DNA of 64,000 nucleotides, from assembly GCF_014839805.1 (NCBI RefSeq), contig NC_051118.1:1922001-1986000 (forward strand). Reading direction: 5' to 3'. The notes beneath the pieces are model-generated. The model saw only the letters and a list, made by a program, of their open reading frames with translations. It was not told the DNA's origin and made no database searches. This document shows, piece by piece, positions 1 to 9,759 of this stretch. The DNA is from Manduca sexta. Taxonomy: Eukaryota > Arthropoda > Insecta > Lepidoptera > Sphingidae. Each line of letters starts with the position of its first letter. Within the stretch, counting starts at the first letter, position 1. A program made the translations under genes and the position numbers.

Positions 1-107
1 TGGGAGCGTACCGTGCCCTAGTTTGCGGTTAATGTAAAAATGTATTTTAAAGGTTGGAGTGTGTGTCCCATTTCTCTATTTAGTTGTAAATATGGACTGT
101 GATTATC

Positions 108-163
108 GATTTAAAAGTTTTTAAGTAATTTGTAGTATTTGTGAATTTATCGTTCGCTTTAAC
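108..163 (+). repeat. SINE A copy 1, left part, split by an insertion
   Basis: Bases up to CGCTTTAAC match the middle of SINE A ('ctttgtgaattatcgcttgctttaacggtgaagg' in other copies, shown here in divided form). The copy resumes after the hAT-like element at 2067. Its tRNA-like head is not recognisable at the window edge. Confidence 0.6.
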
Positions 164-184
164 TAGTGTTGCCCAAATGCAAGA

Positions 185-312
185 ACAAGACGAGACTTAG
201 CCAGTCTTGGTCTTGGTCTTGCGCCAATACACCTGATCTTGGTCTTGGTCTTGGTCTTGCGCTCCCAGTCTTGGTCTTGGTCTTGGTCTTGCAGCAAGAG
301 TCTTGCAAGTCT
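185..312 (+). repeat. TCTTGG hexamer array, left subterminal
   Basis: Three runs of TCTTGG/TCTTG are separated by short spacers inside the left end of the hAT-like element. The right end carries a similar array. Confidence 0.9.
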
Positions 313-683
313 TGCAATTACCTATTAGTCTATTACTATTTATTAAAGTTTACTTTAAATCTTAGAAAAACGTATTAGAATTGGAACATTGTGAGCTTGA
401 ATTAACATAGCCATAGTAAAGATCAAGCAGATTAATAAATAACTGAAGATTTGATAAGAAATTCGAAAAATCAACTGACCTATATGTCGTTTTCCATGGA
501 AGTAACTGTTTCTTAATAAACATTTATGATTTATAAGCTTACATTTGCTAAAACATGTAAAAAAACAAATTAATTACAATAACTTGACTGTATTTTAAAG
601 AACAATACTTATCTGTCTAAAAAGAGATTGAACCTTCAACTTATAAGAAATTTAATAAAAGAGTTTTACGATTTATCATTGTA

Positions 684-850
684 TCCCAAAGTAAAAATGA
701 AAAATTATTATTAATATTTCCCAATTGGGACCCGAGTGGGGCCAAAGTGGGAAATCCCAAAGTAAAAATGAAAAATTATTGTTAACATTTCCTAATTGGG
801 GCTTGAGTGGGATTTAAGTGGGAAATCCCAACGTTGAAATAGTAAATTAT
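684..850. repeat. Three tandem units of about 71 bases inside the hAT-like element
   Basis: Units start with 'cccaaagtaaaaatg' at 684 and 756, and with the diverged 'cccaacgttgaaat' at about 827. Each includes a 'cccaattggg'-like core. A second cluster of related 'gggatttcccaatggggg' repeats lies at 1195-1345. Confidence 0.75.
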
Positions 851-1885
851 TGCTAATAGTTCCGCTTGAATAAATCTAACTAAGATAAACGAAAAAACAG
901 AAACAAATATTAAACATTTAACCGCAATATTAGTAATATCATCTAGTTGATTGGATGTACATCAAATAAAGCGACGAATGTAATATTCCCGCTTGGACCA
1001 GTGGTAACGTGAACGACTGATGATCAAGAGGACCCGAGTTCGAGCCCAACTGACGACAAGGATGCATTCAACCAATAGTTCACTTTCTAATCGAAATATA
1101 AAGTTATAGTACCATCAGAGTCCGTAATTCAAAATTATTTTTGATTTTTTTGAAATTTTAGATTTTTTATAAATTTAGATTGGGATCTGATGGGGATTTC
1201 TAATTGGGCCCCATTTGGGATTTCCCAATGGGGGCCCATTTGGGATTTCCCAATGGGGGCCCAAGAGGGCTTTGCGTGACATCCCAAAGTGGGCCCCAAG
1301 AGGGAAGCCCAAGAAGGGCCCCATTGGTCGCACTTTTAAATTTCTAGTCGGGCTATCCTTACCATTTTATCCCAATCATAATACTACTTGCGTGATCAGT
1401 ATAATGTATTCATTTTCATTCTAAGCACTCTGAAACTTATTTATTCTTTGGAACACCTGTAGGTACTCTTAAAATTCGAAATTATTTTGCATGAGTATAC
1501 CTACGCCCTATGGCGGCAATCAAATAGTGTCAAATGTTATGATTTCGGCGTGGCGGCAACGATTGTTTTAGATTTCAAAAGAAGCCGCCGGCGCGTGTAT
1601 CATAACCATGTACTTCCGAAAAGCGGCAAATTTCTTTGAGAAGTAAGTACAAAACCTTTGATGCCGCATTATCAAAGTGCCGATGGTTAAAACATAGCTA
1701 TGCATGCACTCAGTTTGATTTTAATAGATATTTTTTTATTCGCTATGTTTATGGTATTAGTCGTAATGCGCATAGGTCCAGTTTTTCATATTCTTTGATA
1801 CAGTTTTTTGCTTCTTATAGAATTCCTAAGCGTACCTACCTATACACCGAACTGTTACACCTAACTACTCAGTGAAATAGCGCTA

Positions 1886-2050
1886 AGTCCTAGCTGCAAG
1901 ACGCAAGAGTCTTGCAGGCTATGTCTTGTTCTTGCTCAAGTCTTGCACGGTCAGTCTTGGTCTTGGTCTTGCTAAAAATACGCGGTCTTGTTCTTGGTCT
2001 TGGTCTTGCAAAAACGCAAGAACAAGACCAAGACTGCAAGACCAAGACTG
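1886..2050. repeat. TCTTGG/CCAAGA array, right subterminal
   Basis: The array contains TCTTGG runs and, next to the right end, their complement (aagaccaagactgcaagacc). The two orientations meet near 2015, so this stretch can fold on itself. Confidence 0.85.
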
Positions 2051-2066
2051 AATTTGGGCAACACTA

Positions 2067-2252
2067 GCTTTAACGGCGAAGGAAAACATCGTGAGGAAAT
2101 CTGCACATCTGAGAAGTTCTCTATAGGAATTTCGAAGGTGTGTGAAGTCTACCAATCCGCACTAGGCCAGCGTGGTGGACTAAGGCCTAATCCCTCTTAG
2201 TAGTAGAGGAGGCCCGTGATCAGCAGTGGGCAAGTATATAATACAGGGCTGA

Positions 2253-2282
<30 letters not shown>
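2067..2282 (+). repeat. SINE A copy 1, right part with TTATTATT tail
   Basis: Continues from 163. It carries the family's conserved body: 'ctctataggaatttcgaagg', 'ccagcgtggtggactaagg', 'tagtagaggaggcccgtg' and 'tataatacagggctgata', then a (TTA)n tail. Family A copies elsewhere have a tRNA-like head with a GGTTCGAAT B box. Confidence 0.9.
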
Positions 2283-2283
<1 letters not shown>

Positions 2284-2467
2284 TGTATCTTTAGAATGTA
2301 CTGATCGAGTTAATCTTATTTAGGTTTCTAAATATCTCACTCAGTGCTGATGTGGAGCGACGGATTGATGTCGCGTCTCGTATGATGATTTGTGAGGTCA
2401 TCATGCTTGTATCATCTAACTTATAAAGAGAAAATATTAAATTATTAGTATGTTTGTAATAGATTAA

Positions 2468-2704
2468 CTAGCGACCCGCTCCGGCTTCGCACGGGTGCAA
2501 TGCTGATACTAAATACACTACAGAAAAACTGTGAACATTGTATATAAAAACATAGCGGCCCGCTCTGGCTTCGCACGGGTATAACATAACAAAATAACAG
2601 TATTTATCCACTATTTAATGGATGTTATTATTATACATATAAACCTTCCTCTTGAATCACTCTATCTATTAAAAAAAACCGCATCAAAATCCGTTGCGTA
2701 AAGC
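2468..2704 (+). repeat. LINE 3'-tail repeat G, copy 1
   Basis: Contains 'cggcttcgcacgggtgcaat' and 'ttattattatacatataaac', shared with the copies at 3935-4122 and 59128-59430. Tails of this kind are common in insect RTE-like LINEs. The copy ends at 'ccgttgcgta', where family H begins. Confidence 0.75.
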
Positions 2705-3211
2705 AATGAAACTATATATTTAGTTATAGACTGGATATCAGGGCCAAATGTTTGCTCCAAAAGTTCTTCTTCTTTTAAAATAAAAATGGCTCCACCGTTT
2801 TATCGGTGATTTTGCCAATGTCGAGTAGGTAGAAGTAGATAATTATAATATGAGTTTAAAAAACTTTCGACCCGAAGTTAACCGCACAAAAAGACACCAA
2901 CCAAAGAGAATTATATGGACACCAACGACAAACAGCAATTGGCATAACACATTTGACATTAAAGAAGACTGCAGCAACGATATAGAACCAAGCTCTGAGA
3001 ACCGAGCACATGAAATTACAGGAGCGGACATAATAGATACATTTTTTTTTTTGTTCCAAAAGTTATTGGTATTAAGTCGCCGTCTTATTTGAAATGTCCG
3101 TATGACAAGATGTCACAGCGTCCATAATATTAATAAAAAAATAATATATTTACAGAAAATATGCTAATATTCGCATTAAAATCGTGTAAATCATGATATG
3201 GAAAATATGAA
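2705..3211 (-). repeat. Interspersed repeat H, copy 1, interrupted by an insertion
   Basis: The outer parts (2705-2764 and 3052-3211) match, in reverse, the family H copies at 16168-16430, 38038-38235 and 63490-63665. Shared blocks include 'catgatttgcacg', 'gacgctgtgacat' and 'ttggagcaa'. The middle, 2765-3051, is foreign. No coding capacity is seen in the family. Confidence 0.65.
2765..3051 (+). mobile_element. Insertion in repeat H carrying a short open reading frame
   Basis: The segment is flanked by near-identical TTTGCTCCAAAAGTT (ending 2764) and TTTGTTCCAAAAGTT (ending about 3064), which look like a 15-base target duplication with one difference. It ends in a T run. An ATG at 2850 opens a reading frame of 80 codons with a polar, basic-then-acidic composition; the last part runs into the T tract and repeat H. 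I do not recognise the peptide. It may be a fragment of a retrotransposon or a retroposed transcript. Confidence 0.45.
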
Positions 3212-3649
3212 GTATTTTACATTGATGTTCTGCTATTTCACGGCAGTTTGAGTAACCATCACATAAGCGCAAATTTTTAGTATTACAATCTTCCCAATGT
3301 ACGCTCTATATAATCTTAGATCTCTTTGATTTCAAAAATACGAAGTGTCATTATTTTGTTACGTTACTTTAGTTCTGAAATAAACGGTAACAAAGGCTGA
3401 GAAGTAACAAAAGTTCAAAACAAGTAGTAACTAACTCTATGAAATCCAACTGAAACTGTCAATTGAGAGTTCCTCGTGGTCATGGAAGTCACTGCGTCAA
3501 GTTAAACACGCGCCCGCATTCTGAACACGTGCATGCAAATATTGAAGACTGAAGAGACACTCCCGTAACGGGGTTACCTAAATATAAATACACCGTGACT
3601 TCACTTAGCTAAACCGATTTTATAAAAACATTAATATAAAATTCACACT

Positions 3650-3898
3650 CACACATCACGCATTTATCCCCGAAGGGGTATGCAGAGGCGCAACCAGGGC
3701 CCTCACTTTTCGCCAAGTGTGTTCCGTCCCATGATATGATAGGGGGCGAGCCTATCGTCATATCGGGCACAAATTCCAGACTCCGGGCTGATACTGAGCA
3801 AAAAAAAACCAAAATATCACTTTGCCCGACCCTGGATTCGAACCCAGGACCTGAGAGTGCTATCGTACCGCGCATGCAGTACAACAACGCCACCGAGC
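3650..3898 (-). repeat. SINE B copy, full tRNA-like head
   Basis: On the minus strand it begins with a tRNA-like head ('ctcggtggcgttgtt', then the B box GGTTCGAATCC). The body follows with 'tatttgggtttttctgctca', 'cccggagtctggaatttgtg', 'gggacggaacacacttggcg' and 'ccccttcggggataaatgcg'. Fifteen or so relatives lie in the window. Confidence 0.85.
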
Positions 3899-3934
3899 AA
3901 TTCGTGACGCTTTATTTTAGTTATATAACTGCAC

Positions 3935-4122
3935 TTGCATTGCACGGGTGCAATGCTGACTATTTAATGGATGTTATTATTATACATATAAACCTTCCTC
4001 TTGAATCACTCTATCTATTAAAAAAACCGCATTCAAAATCCGTTGCGTACTTTTAAAGATTTATGCATACAAAGAGACATAGGGACAGAGAAAGCGACTT
4101 TGTTTTATACTATGTAGTGATG
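3935..4122 (+). repeat. LINE 3'-tail repeat G, copy 2
   Basis: Shares 'tatttaatggatgttattat' and 'gaatcactctatctatta' with copy 1 and extends to 'gcgactttgttttatactat', the true 3' end as judged from the copy at 59128. Confidence 0.75.
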
Positions 4123-5979
4123 AGAAAGAAAGCCACGGGCTTTCATTTTTAATTATTTGGTATGTCTTTAAACATATCTTATTGTTTAGAGTTCCAGCTT
4201 GTTGTAATTTGCCGGTGGGCAACGACTTTGTTGTGCCTCATTCCACTTATGATCCGGTGCAGTGGGTCACTTTGTCGTGCGAGTATACAAAATATATATC
4301 TTATGATCATGATAAATACAATACTAAGGGGGAGGGGATTACGTGGGGGGGGGGGGGGATTATGTATCAAATAGCAGAACCTTGTCCCCCACACCCAAGG
4401 CAAACACAGATATAAAAAAAATCGATAATAATCAAATTGTCAGAAGTAGATTCATTGTAAAAAAAATACAATCATAAGAATGTATTTAACAACAAAAACC
4501 TTATTTAATCTCAACAAATCCCACAAAAAACATTAACATTTTATTTTCATTAAATCTTTCAATTTTAACAAATGATAATTCTTCAACAGAAAAACGAGGT
4601 GAAATTAAGGGATTTCGTCTGATGTTTTAATCAGAGAGTGGCTTCGTGGGTTTATCTCGTAAACAGACCCGGATCCAGAAAGATAGAGGGGGACGGGTGA
4701 TACTTCCCTACTTTTAGTGCTTCTTCATAAGTTTAGAGTATTAGAGTCGTACGACGGCGTCTTCTTTTACTGCTAGTTAGTTGTCAATTACGACGTATAG
4801 GGTATACCGTGGTTATTGGTAGAATTTTCGAATAGTTCTTCTTCCAAAAGGTTATTGTAACCTAAAAATGTTAATAAACTACAGAAAAAAATCGCTTCAA
4901 AAATATCAGACAAAAATTGCCTCCAAATTCAAACTATTTTCGCCTGCATTACATGAAGTTCTGGATAAAATTTACCACGTTGTCAATCGAACAAAAATGA
5001 GCTTCCTTATAAAACCATCCAACACGAAGTTCTAAATTCGTCCCTGCCCGTACACTCTTGATCCCTGATCCAGCGGTCCGTTGCAGATACCATCTGTTTT
5101 GCATATTCAGGATACGTCAACAAAGCTTGACGGCTTGACGTACAGCTTGGCTTGGTTAATTAAACTGGTTTATAGTAACGCTGTGAAGTGTTCAGTCCAT
5201 ATTTTTTGATTTTTTTATTACATAAACGGGGAAATGAACAAATGGGTAAGCTGATTTATAATAATCTAGAAACCCTTCATAAGGACCAATTATTATCATT
5301 TATATTATTGTCTCTTTCCTGCGGGAAATCACGGCATGAAAGTCGGTCCTTTTGGAAGGCTTGCGTGGGGACATGGATCCAACATGTAGAGGCCCCTTTA
5401 AGATACATTACTCTAGTTGAGGTTTATACACCTTGCAAGTACTCTCTTTGTCTGTACTTATGGAGGAAATGCAGTCAAAGACAGCGTTTGCAAAGCGCAG
5501 GGACCATTACTAGAAGATGGGAATTATTGGGTCTATGGATGGGGTCTAGCTGGACTGGTTCTTGTTAAATAAAATGTCGCCACCCTTTGTATTCAAGGCA
5601 AACTATTATTATATCGACAGCTGAAAAGCCAATTGACTTCAGCGACCTTTTTTATGTTTTTTTTTTAACTAGGTTAAAAAGCATAGAAAAATGTGCTCAT
5701 TTTAAATATGTCGCGTCAATTAGAATTTCAACCGTCTATATTATTATTATTCTTTCTTCAATTATTGAGGCTGGTGACTATGCCGACCGTCTACGGATGT
5801 TTTTATTTCTTGCCGACATTTTTTGGCTTCATCTCACTTAACGTCAGGTTCAATGAAGCCACTTTAAAAATACGCCGGTTTTCTGAGATAGTGCTATTGC
5901 CACGGCAGAAGTAAAGCATTATTATTCTTAGAGGACATTAAAACTAACCAATTTATGCTACGTATTATTTAATAGCCTT
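4123..5979. other. No recognisable gene or repeat family
   Basis: AT-rich sequence with a G run at about 4345-4358 beside C-rich sequence. The longest open frame here (from a GTG at 5188, 126 codons) has no family resemblance and no ATG near its start. A stretch from 4325 to 4440 resembles the insert at 34996-35136 in its G/C runs and 'gtatcaaa' block. Confidence 0.5.
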
Positions 5980-6199
5980 TTTTATACGAGCATGGCATGG
6001 GGTCCAATAGAATGTCGACTGACGAGAAATGATTACCCCTGGCCAGTCGACACAATTATGCCGGCCTGTTAGAATAGGATATACACAGGCTGATTCCGGA
6101 CCGCGACATACTTACGTGGGCTACTATGGCGGGTTTTAATACATTGTGTACGGCGGTCGCTACCCGGGCGGATATGAAATATATGCTACCACCAACAAA
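5980..6199 (+). repeat. Repeat C copy
   Basis: Family C, about 230 bases, contains 'gtccaatagaatgtcgactg', 'acaattatgccggcctgtt', 'atacacaggctgat', 'ccactatggcgggtttta' and 'gatataaaatatatcctacc'. Copies are in both orientations and have no open frame of note. I cannot assign the family to a class; a short retroposon or LINE tail is likely. Confidence 0.8.
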
Positions 6200-6599
6200 C
6201 CACCGTCTGTCACCAACCGAACCTAGTTAATTTATAAAATAAAATATATGCAATTACACTGAGTTGAAAGAACAGTTTCTAATTATAATAAAAAAAAATC
6301 ACTTATTCAATTCGATGGCAAAATAGAGACGACATAAGAGACGATTAAATTTTTTCATCGTGAAATCAAGCAAAAAGGAAGAAAAAATCCAAACCCAAAA
6401 CCTCAGGCAGTCAACTAAGAATCACTTTTTAATCAAGTTAATCTAGGTAAGCAGAGAAATTACGGGCCGGAGGCGACATCGCACAAAGGAGCCCGTGACA
6501 GGCCGGGACACAGGGCATATTACGAGCTTTTTGGGTACATACGTGGGGACATCGTGTACCAAAACGACAAATCAGACAGTCATTTTGTAAGTACTAAAG

Positions 6600-6662
6600 T
6601 AAATATATAAATATACCCACTTTTAGCAATGCACTTTCCGTCCCATGACATGACAGGGGGGC
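6600..6662 (-). repeat. SINE B fragment
   Basis: Short match to the 3' half of SINE B ('cactttccgtcccatgacat', 'ggggggcgaacc'). Confidence 0.5.
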
Positions 6663-6675
6663 GAACCTTTTGTTT

Positions 6676-6860
6676 TTTAATATTGCTTTGAATAACGAGA
6701 AGACCTCGCCGTTCGCCTGATGATAAACGATACGATCGCCCATAAATTGAAGAAACACCATCCAAAATTTTGAATCACAAAGTATTGTTTGGTATTCCAC
6801 TGCGCTCGCCATCCTGGGACATGAGATGTTAAGTCTTATGTCTAATAGTTACACTGCAGG
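6676..6860 (+). repeat. Repeat I copy (LINE fragment)
   Basis: Begins 'attgctttgaataacgag' and holds 'gttcgcctgatgataa', 'tgtttggtattccactgcgc' and 'atgagatgttaagtctta'. These match copies at 53695, 56943 and 61922. Confidence 0.75.
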
Positions 6861-7129
6861 AAAAGAAATAAATAAGTTAAAGAAAAATTGTCAAACACAA
6901 TACCCGCACCCGCTTGATGGAACCATTATTTCAAAAGACCTTTTATCAGTTAACATTACAACTGATGTCAGAGAAGTTTTGATAATGTTTTTAATTTTTG
7001 GATATTACTAGACATCTCTCTATTCCTTAAAATTTACTGACGAGTGAATTCAATAAATTATACCAATCAATCTATAGACCAAAGCCAAGAATAAAGAAGT
7101 CAAAATATACATACTTAATTTTTAGTGAT

Positions 7130-7345
7130 TCACTAGCTTTTGCTCGCGGTTTCGCCTGCGTGAAGGAGTTTTCCGGAATAAAAGTCCCGCTATATATTTT
7201 TCCGTGATAGAAATTAGCATATAACCTTCCCAGGGTCTTAAACAATCTCCATACAAAATTTCATAAAAATCCGTTCAGTACATTTTGAGAAAATCGATAA
7301 CATACAGACAGAAAATGGAACTTTGTTTTATAATATTGTTCGCTG
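7130..7345 (+). repeat. LINE 3'-tail repeat F
   Basis: Starts 'actagcttttgctcgcggtt', has 'aaatttcataaaaatccgtt' and ends 'actttgttttataatatt'. This form is characteristic of lepidopteran RTE-like LINE tails. Related copies are at 21478, 41588, 57645, 61318 (minus) and 63690 (minus). Confidence 0.75.
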
Positions 7346-7849
7346 TCGATCCAAAGGTTCGATCGATGAAATCAGCCGAAAAAACAACTTCTCAAAGGGT
7401 GCCTAATGAATTTAACTTATATTCGGCCAAATTGTCAATACATATAAATACATAATACCTCAATATTTTTTGACGCTGTTAAATTATTCTATTCAGCTCA
7501 GTCCATAATTACCATAAATTCGTGCTAAATCAGCCATCCCCAGAAACCTATCTTAACCGCGGCGTTACGCAATAAATTATGGACCCGTACATTTTCAAGT
7601 TGAAAATGGAATGGCGGAGTGGTTGTTACTCCGCAATATATTAAAGTTTACAAACAAAAAGGGTTGTCCGTGATTGATATCTGCCGGGGTTGCGACCTTT
7701 TGATCTTGCGGGGGATGCGAGGTGTTGCCAGTTTTATGGGATTTTGTGGAATTTGAGGAAATATTAAGTAATAAAATTTTATTTGTTATTTATTTTTGGT
7801 TGGGTTTTAGGGTTTTGTATTTCAAAATGATTTCTTGTAAAATCAATTT

Positions 7850-8190
7850 GGTATACGTTTGTCTGTCAATCCCCTTTTCTCAGGAACGCGTAAAGGTATC
7901 CAATTGAAACTTATATCAAATAATCAGATCTATGGTTTCTATCAGTTGTGAAAAAATCAAACATGGAAGTCGACGTTATCAAAAGATATGACCGTTTATG
8001 TTGCATATATTACATGCATAAGGAAATCATAACCAATCAATTACTTCCCGTTGAGTTAATATCATGAAAATTGGCACGAATATCTCTCAGCACATGTGAG
8101 GTAAAACATCTGAAAATCGTAATTATAAACTATAATAACAAAAAAAGCTAGTTTCTAAGGACCCCTTGGTGAATCCAACTCGCATTTTTT
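7850..8190 (+). repeat. Diverged lepidopteran interspersed repeat ('ctcaggaacgcg' type)
   Basis: Contains 'tctcaggaacgcgtaaaggt', 'gaaaaaatcaaacatggaag', 'tacttcccgttgagttaata' and, near the end, 'ccttggtgaatccaactcgc' before a T run. From memory this is the decayed form of a widespread moth/butterfly repeat that ends in 'cgagtccgactcgcac'. No copy elsewhere in the window. Confidence 0.5.
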
Positions 8191-8649
8191 TTTATTTTGT
8201 TTAGTAAGTACAGGCTCGAAATGATCATTTTTTTAATGAAACCATGAAATCAATTCCTTAATGGTAAACACCACGATCACGACTCCTCATAAAAAGCAAC
8301 GTCAGACATTTGAATTTCAAATTTATGAACGGTGCTCGTAGTCTTGACATTAGAAATGAAATTTTATAATGCTCGAGAATTACTGACTGGATTTTCTTTT
8401 TCTTCTAGCTGGAATACATCAGAACTTAAATCATGTAATCGAGAAACTGGCATACCTATTCTAATAGACCTACCATATAGTTAAAACTATAAGTATTAAA
8501 TCACTAACACTCGGATTTCCTGCGTTCGTAACTGGCAACACTGCACACCTTTATTCTATTTTGGGAACCCGACAGGTAATTTCTTACTAGGTGTGTTGTG
8601 TAAATTATATAAAAGGGTTTTTGTAACCTTCGCCTCCGGTCTCTATTTA

Positions 8650-8960
8650 AGCGATGCTTTTAAGCCCAGAGTTTATAATACAAAATCATATGCATTCTTC
8701 TTCTTTCTTCTTTAAGTGCCTCTTCATTGTTGAAGATTGGCCGTCAGCTTCTTGTATTTCTCTTTATCATTGGTCAGGCGGAACAGGTGTTCGACGAGGT
8801 GATACCGGTCCACTCCCGGATGTTTCTGAGCCACGATTTTTTCCTTCGTCCAGCTCGTCTCTTCCCCTCCAACTTGCCCATCATTATTAATTATAGCAGT
8901 ATATATCTTTCGTGCCTAAGCACGTAGCCGAGATATCTTACCTTACCCACTATGCATTTT
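8650..8960 (-). pseudogene. Dead LINE reverse-transcriptase C-terminal fragment
   Basis: On the minus strand about 8811-8882 reads GKLEGKRRAGRRKKSWLRNI followed by REWTG. This is the basic C-terminal tail seen in many insect LINE polyproteins. A frameshift about ten codons later leads to a stop (the other frame resumes with NDKEKYKKLTANL). No intact reverse-transcriptase core lies nearby, so it is a 5'-truncated dead copy. Confidence 0.65.
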
Positions 8961-9550
8961 TGATTTTGGTATTGAAATGCATTTTTAAAATTACTTTCTC
9001 AATGTTCAATGGCCTGTGGGAAAATAAGACGAATGGAGCTCTTCCTGACTTAAAAATCAATAATCTATATAAAGTTCTTCCGGCGACTTTCCTTTTAGGT
9101 CCCAATACACAAAAAACTTCCAAATTAAACAAGATTTTACAGCCCGCTAAAGGCGGTCCGTTGCATTTTGCCCGTAATGCCGCCCTGAAGTTATGGCACA
9201 CTTCGTCTTATAGACAATTTGTGTGCAAAACTTCAAGTTTATAGAACAAACGGTTTAATTTGGTCGTTTGCCATTGAATATAGTATTAAACTTCTCCTTC
9301 ATCGCTCTAACTTCAGGGTTTTATTGTAAACTGAGGTTGAAACCGATTTGAAAAACAAACCTGATTTAAGGTGCTATTTACATTGACAATAATTTAAGTG
9401 TTCTATTTTAAATCATAAAAACTCACATTTCATTATAAGTATTAATTGACCGACTTGGGAACCGAAAGGCAACTTATGGATCACGGCTTCTGGACTAAGA
9501 AGTAAATAATTTTTGTTTTTGTGTTTTATACGGGCAGAACTCAGTGAGGA

Positions 9551-9752
9551 GTCACTTTGCTGTACTGCACCTGATAGTATGTGAGCGGGGGGTCCAATAG
9601 AATGTCGACTGACGAGAGATTATTATCCTTCGACAGCCAAAACAATTATGCCGGCCTGTTGGAACTGGACATACACAGGTAGATCCCGGAACGCGACACA
9701 CGTGGACCACTATGGCGGGTGTTAATGTACAGTGGTCGCTATGCGGGCGGAT
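9551..9752 (+). repeat. Repeat C copy
   Basis: Matches family C from 'ctgcacctgatagta' to 'gtcgctatgcgggcgg', with small internal deletions. Confidence 0.8.
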
Positions 9753-9759
9753 AATGACA

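Larger units (their letters stand above)
164..2066. mobile_element. Non-autonomous hAT-like DNA transposon
   Basis: The 1,903-base element has perfect 15-base terminal inverted repeats TAGTGTTGCCCAAAT. It is flanked by a perfect 8-base direct repeat GCTTTAAC at 156-163 and 2067-2074. The 8-base duplication and TAGTG end fit the hAT superfamily. The target, SINE A, is continuous across the two flanks, which confirms both ends. Just inside each end lie arrays of TCTTGG-type hexamers. The centre contains short tandem repeats rich in 'cccaattggg' and 'gggatttccc'. There is no transposase open reading frame, so mobilisation would need a partner element. Confidence 0.85.

Noticed and set aside
5188..5568. 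Longest open frame of the window (126 codons, plus strand)
   Set aside because: It opens with GTG, has no domain, repeats or splice context, and its composition matches the surrounding non-coding sequence.
8912..9244. 110-codon open frame on the plus strand
   Set aside because: It starts with GTG inside the dead LINE fragment and runs into unrelated sequence. No family resemblance.
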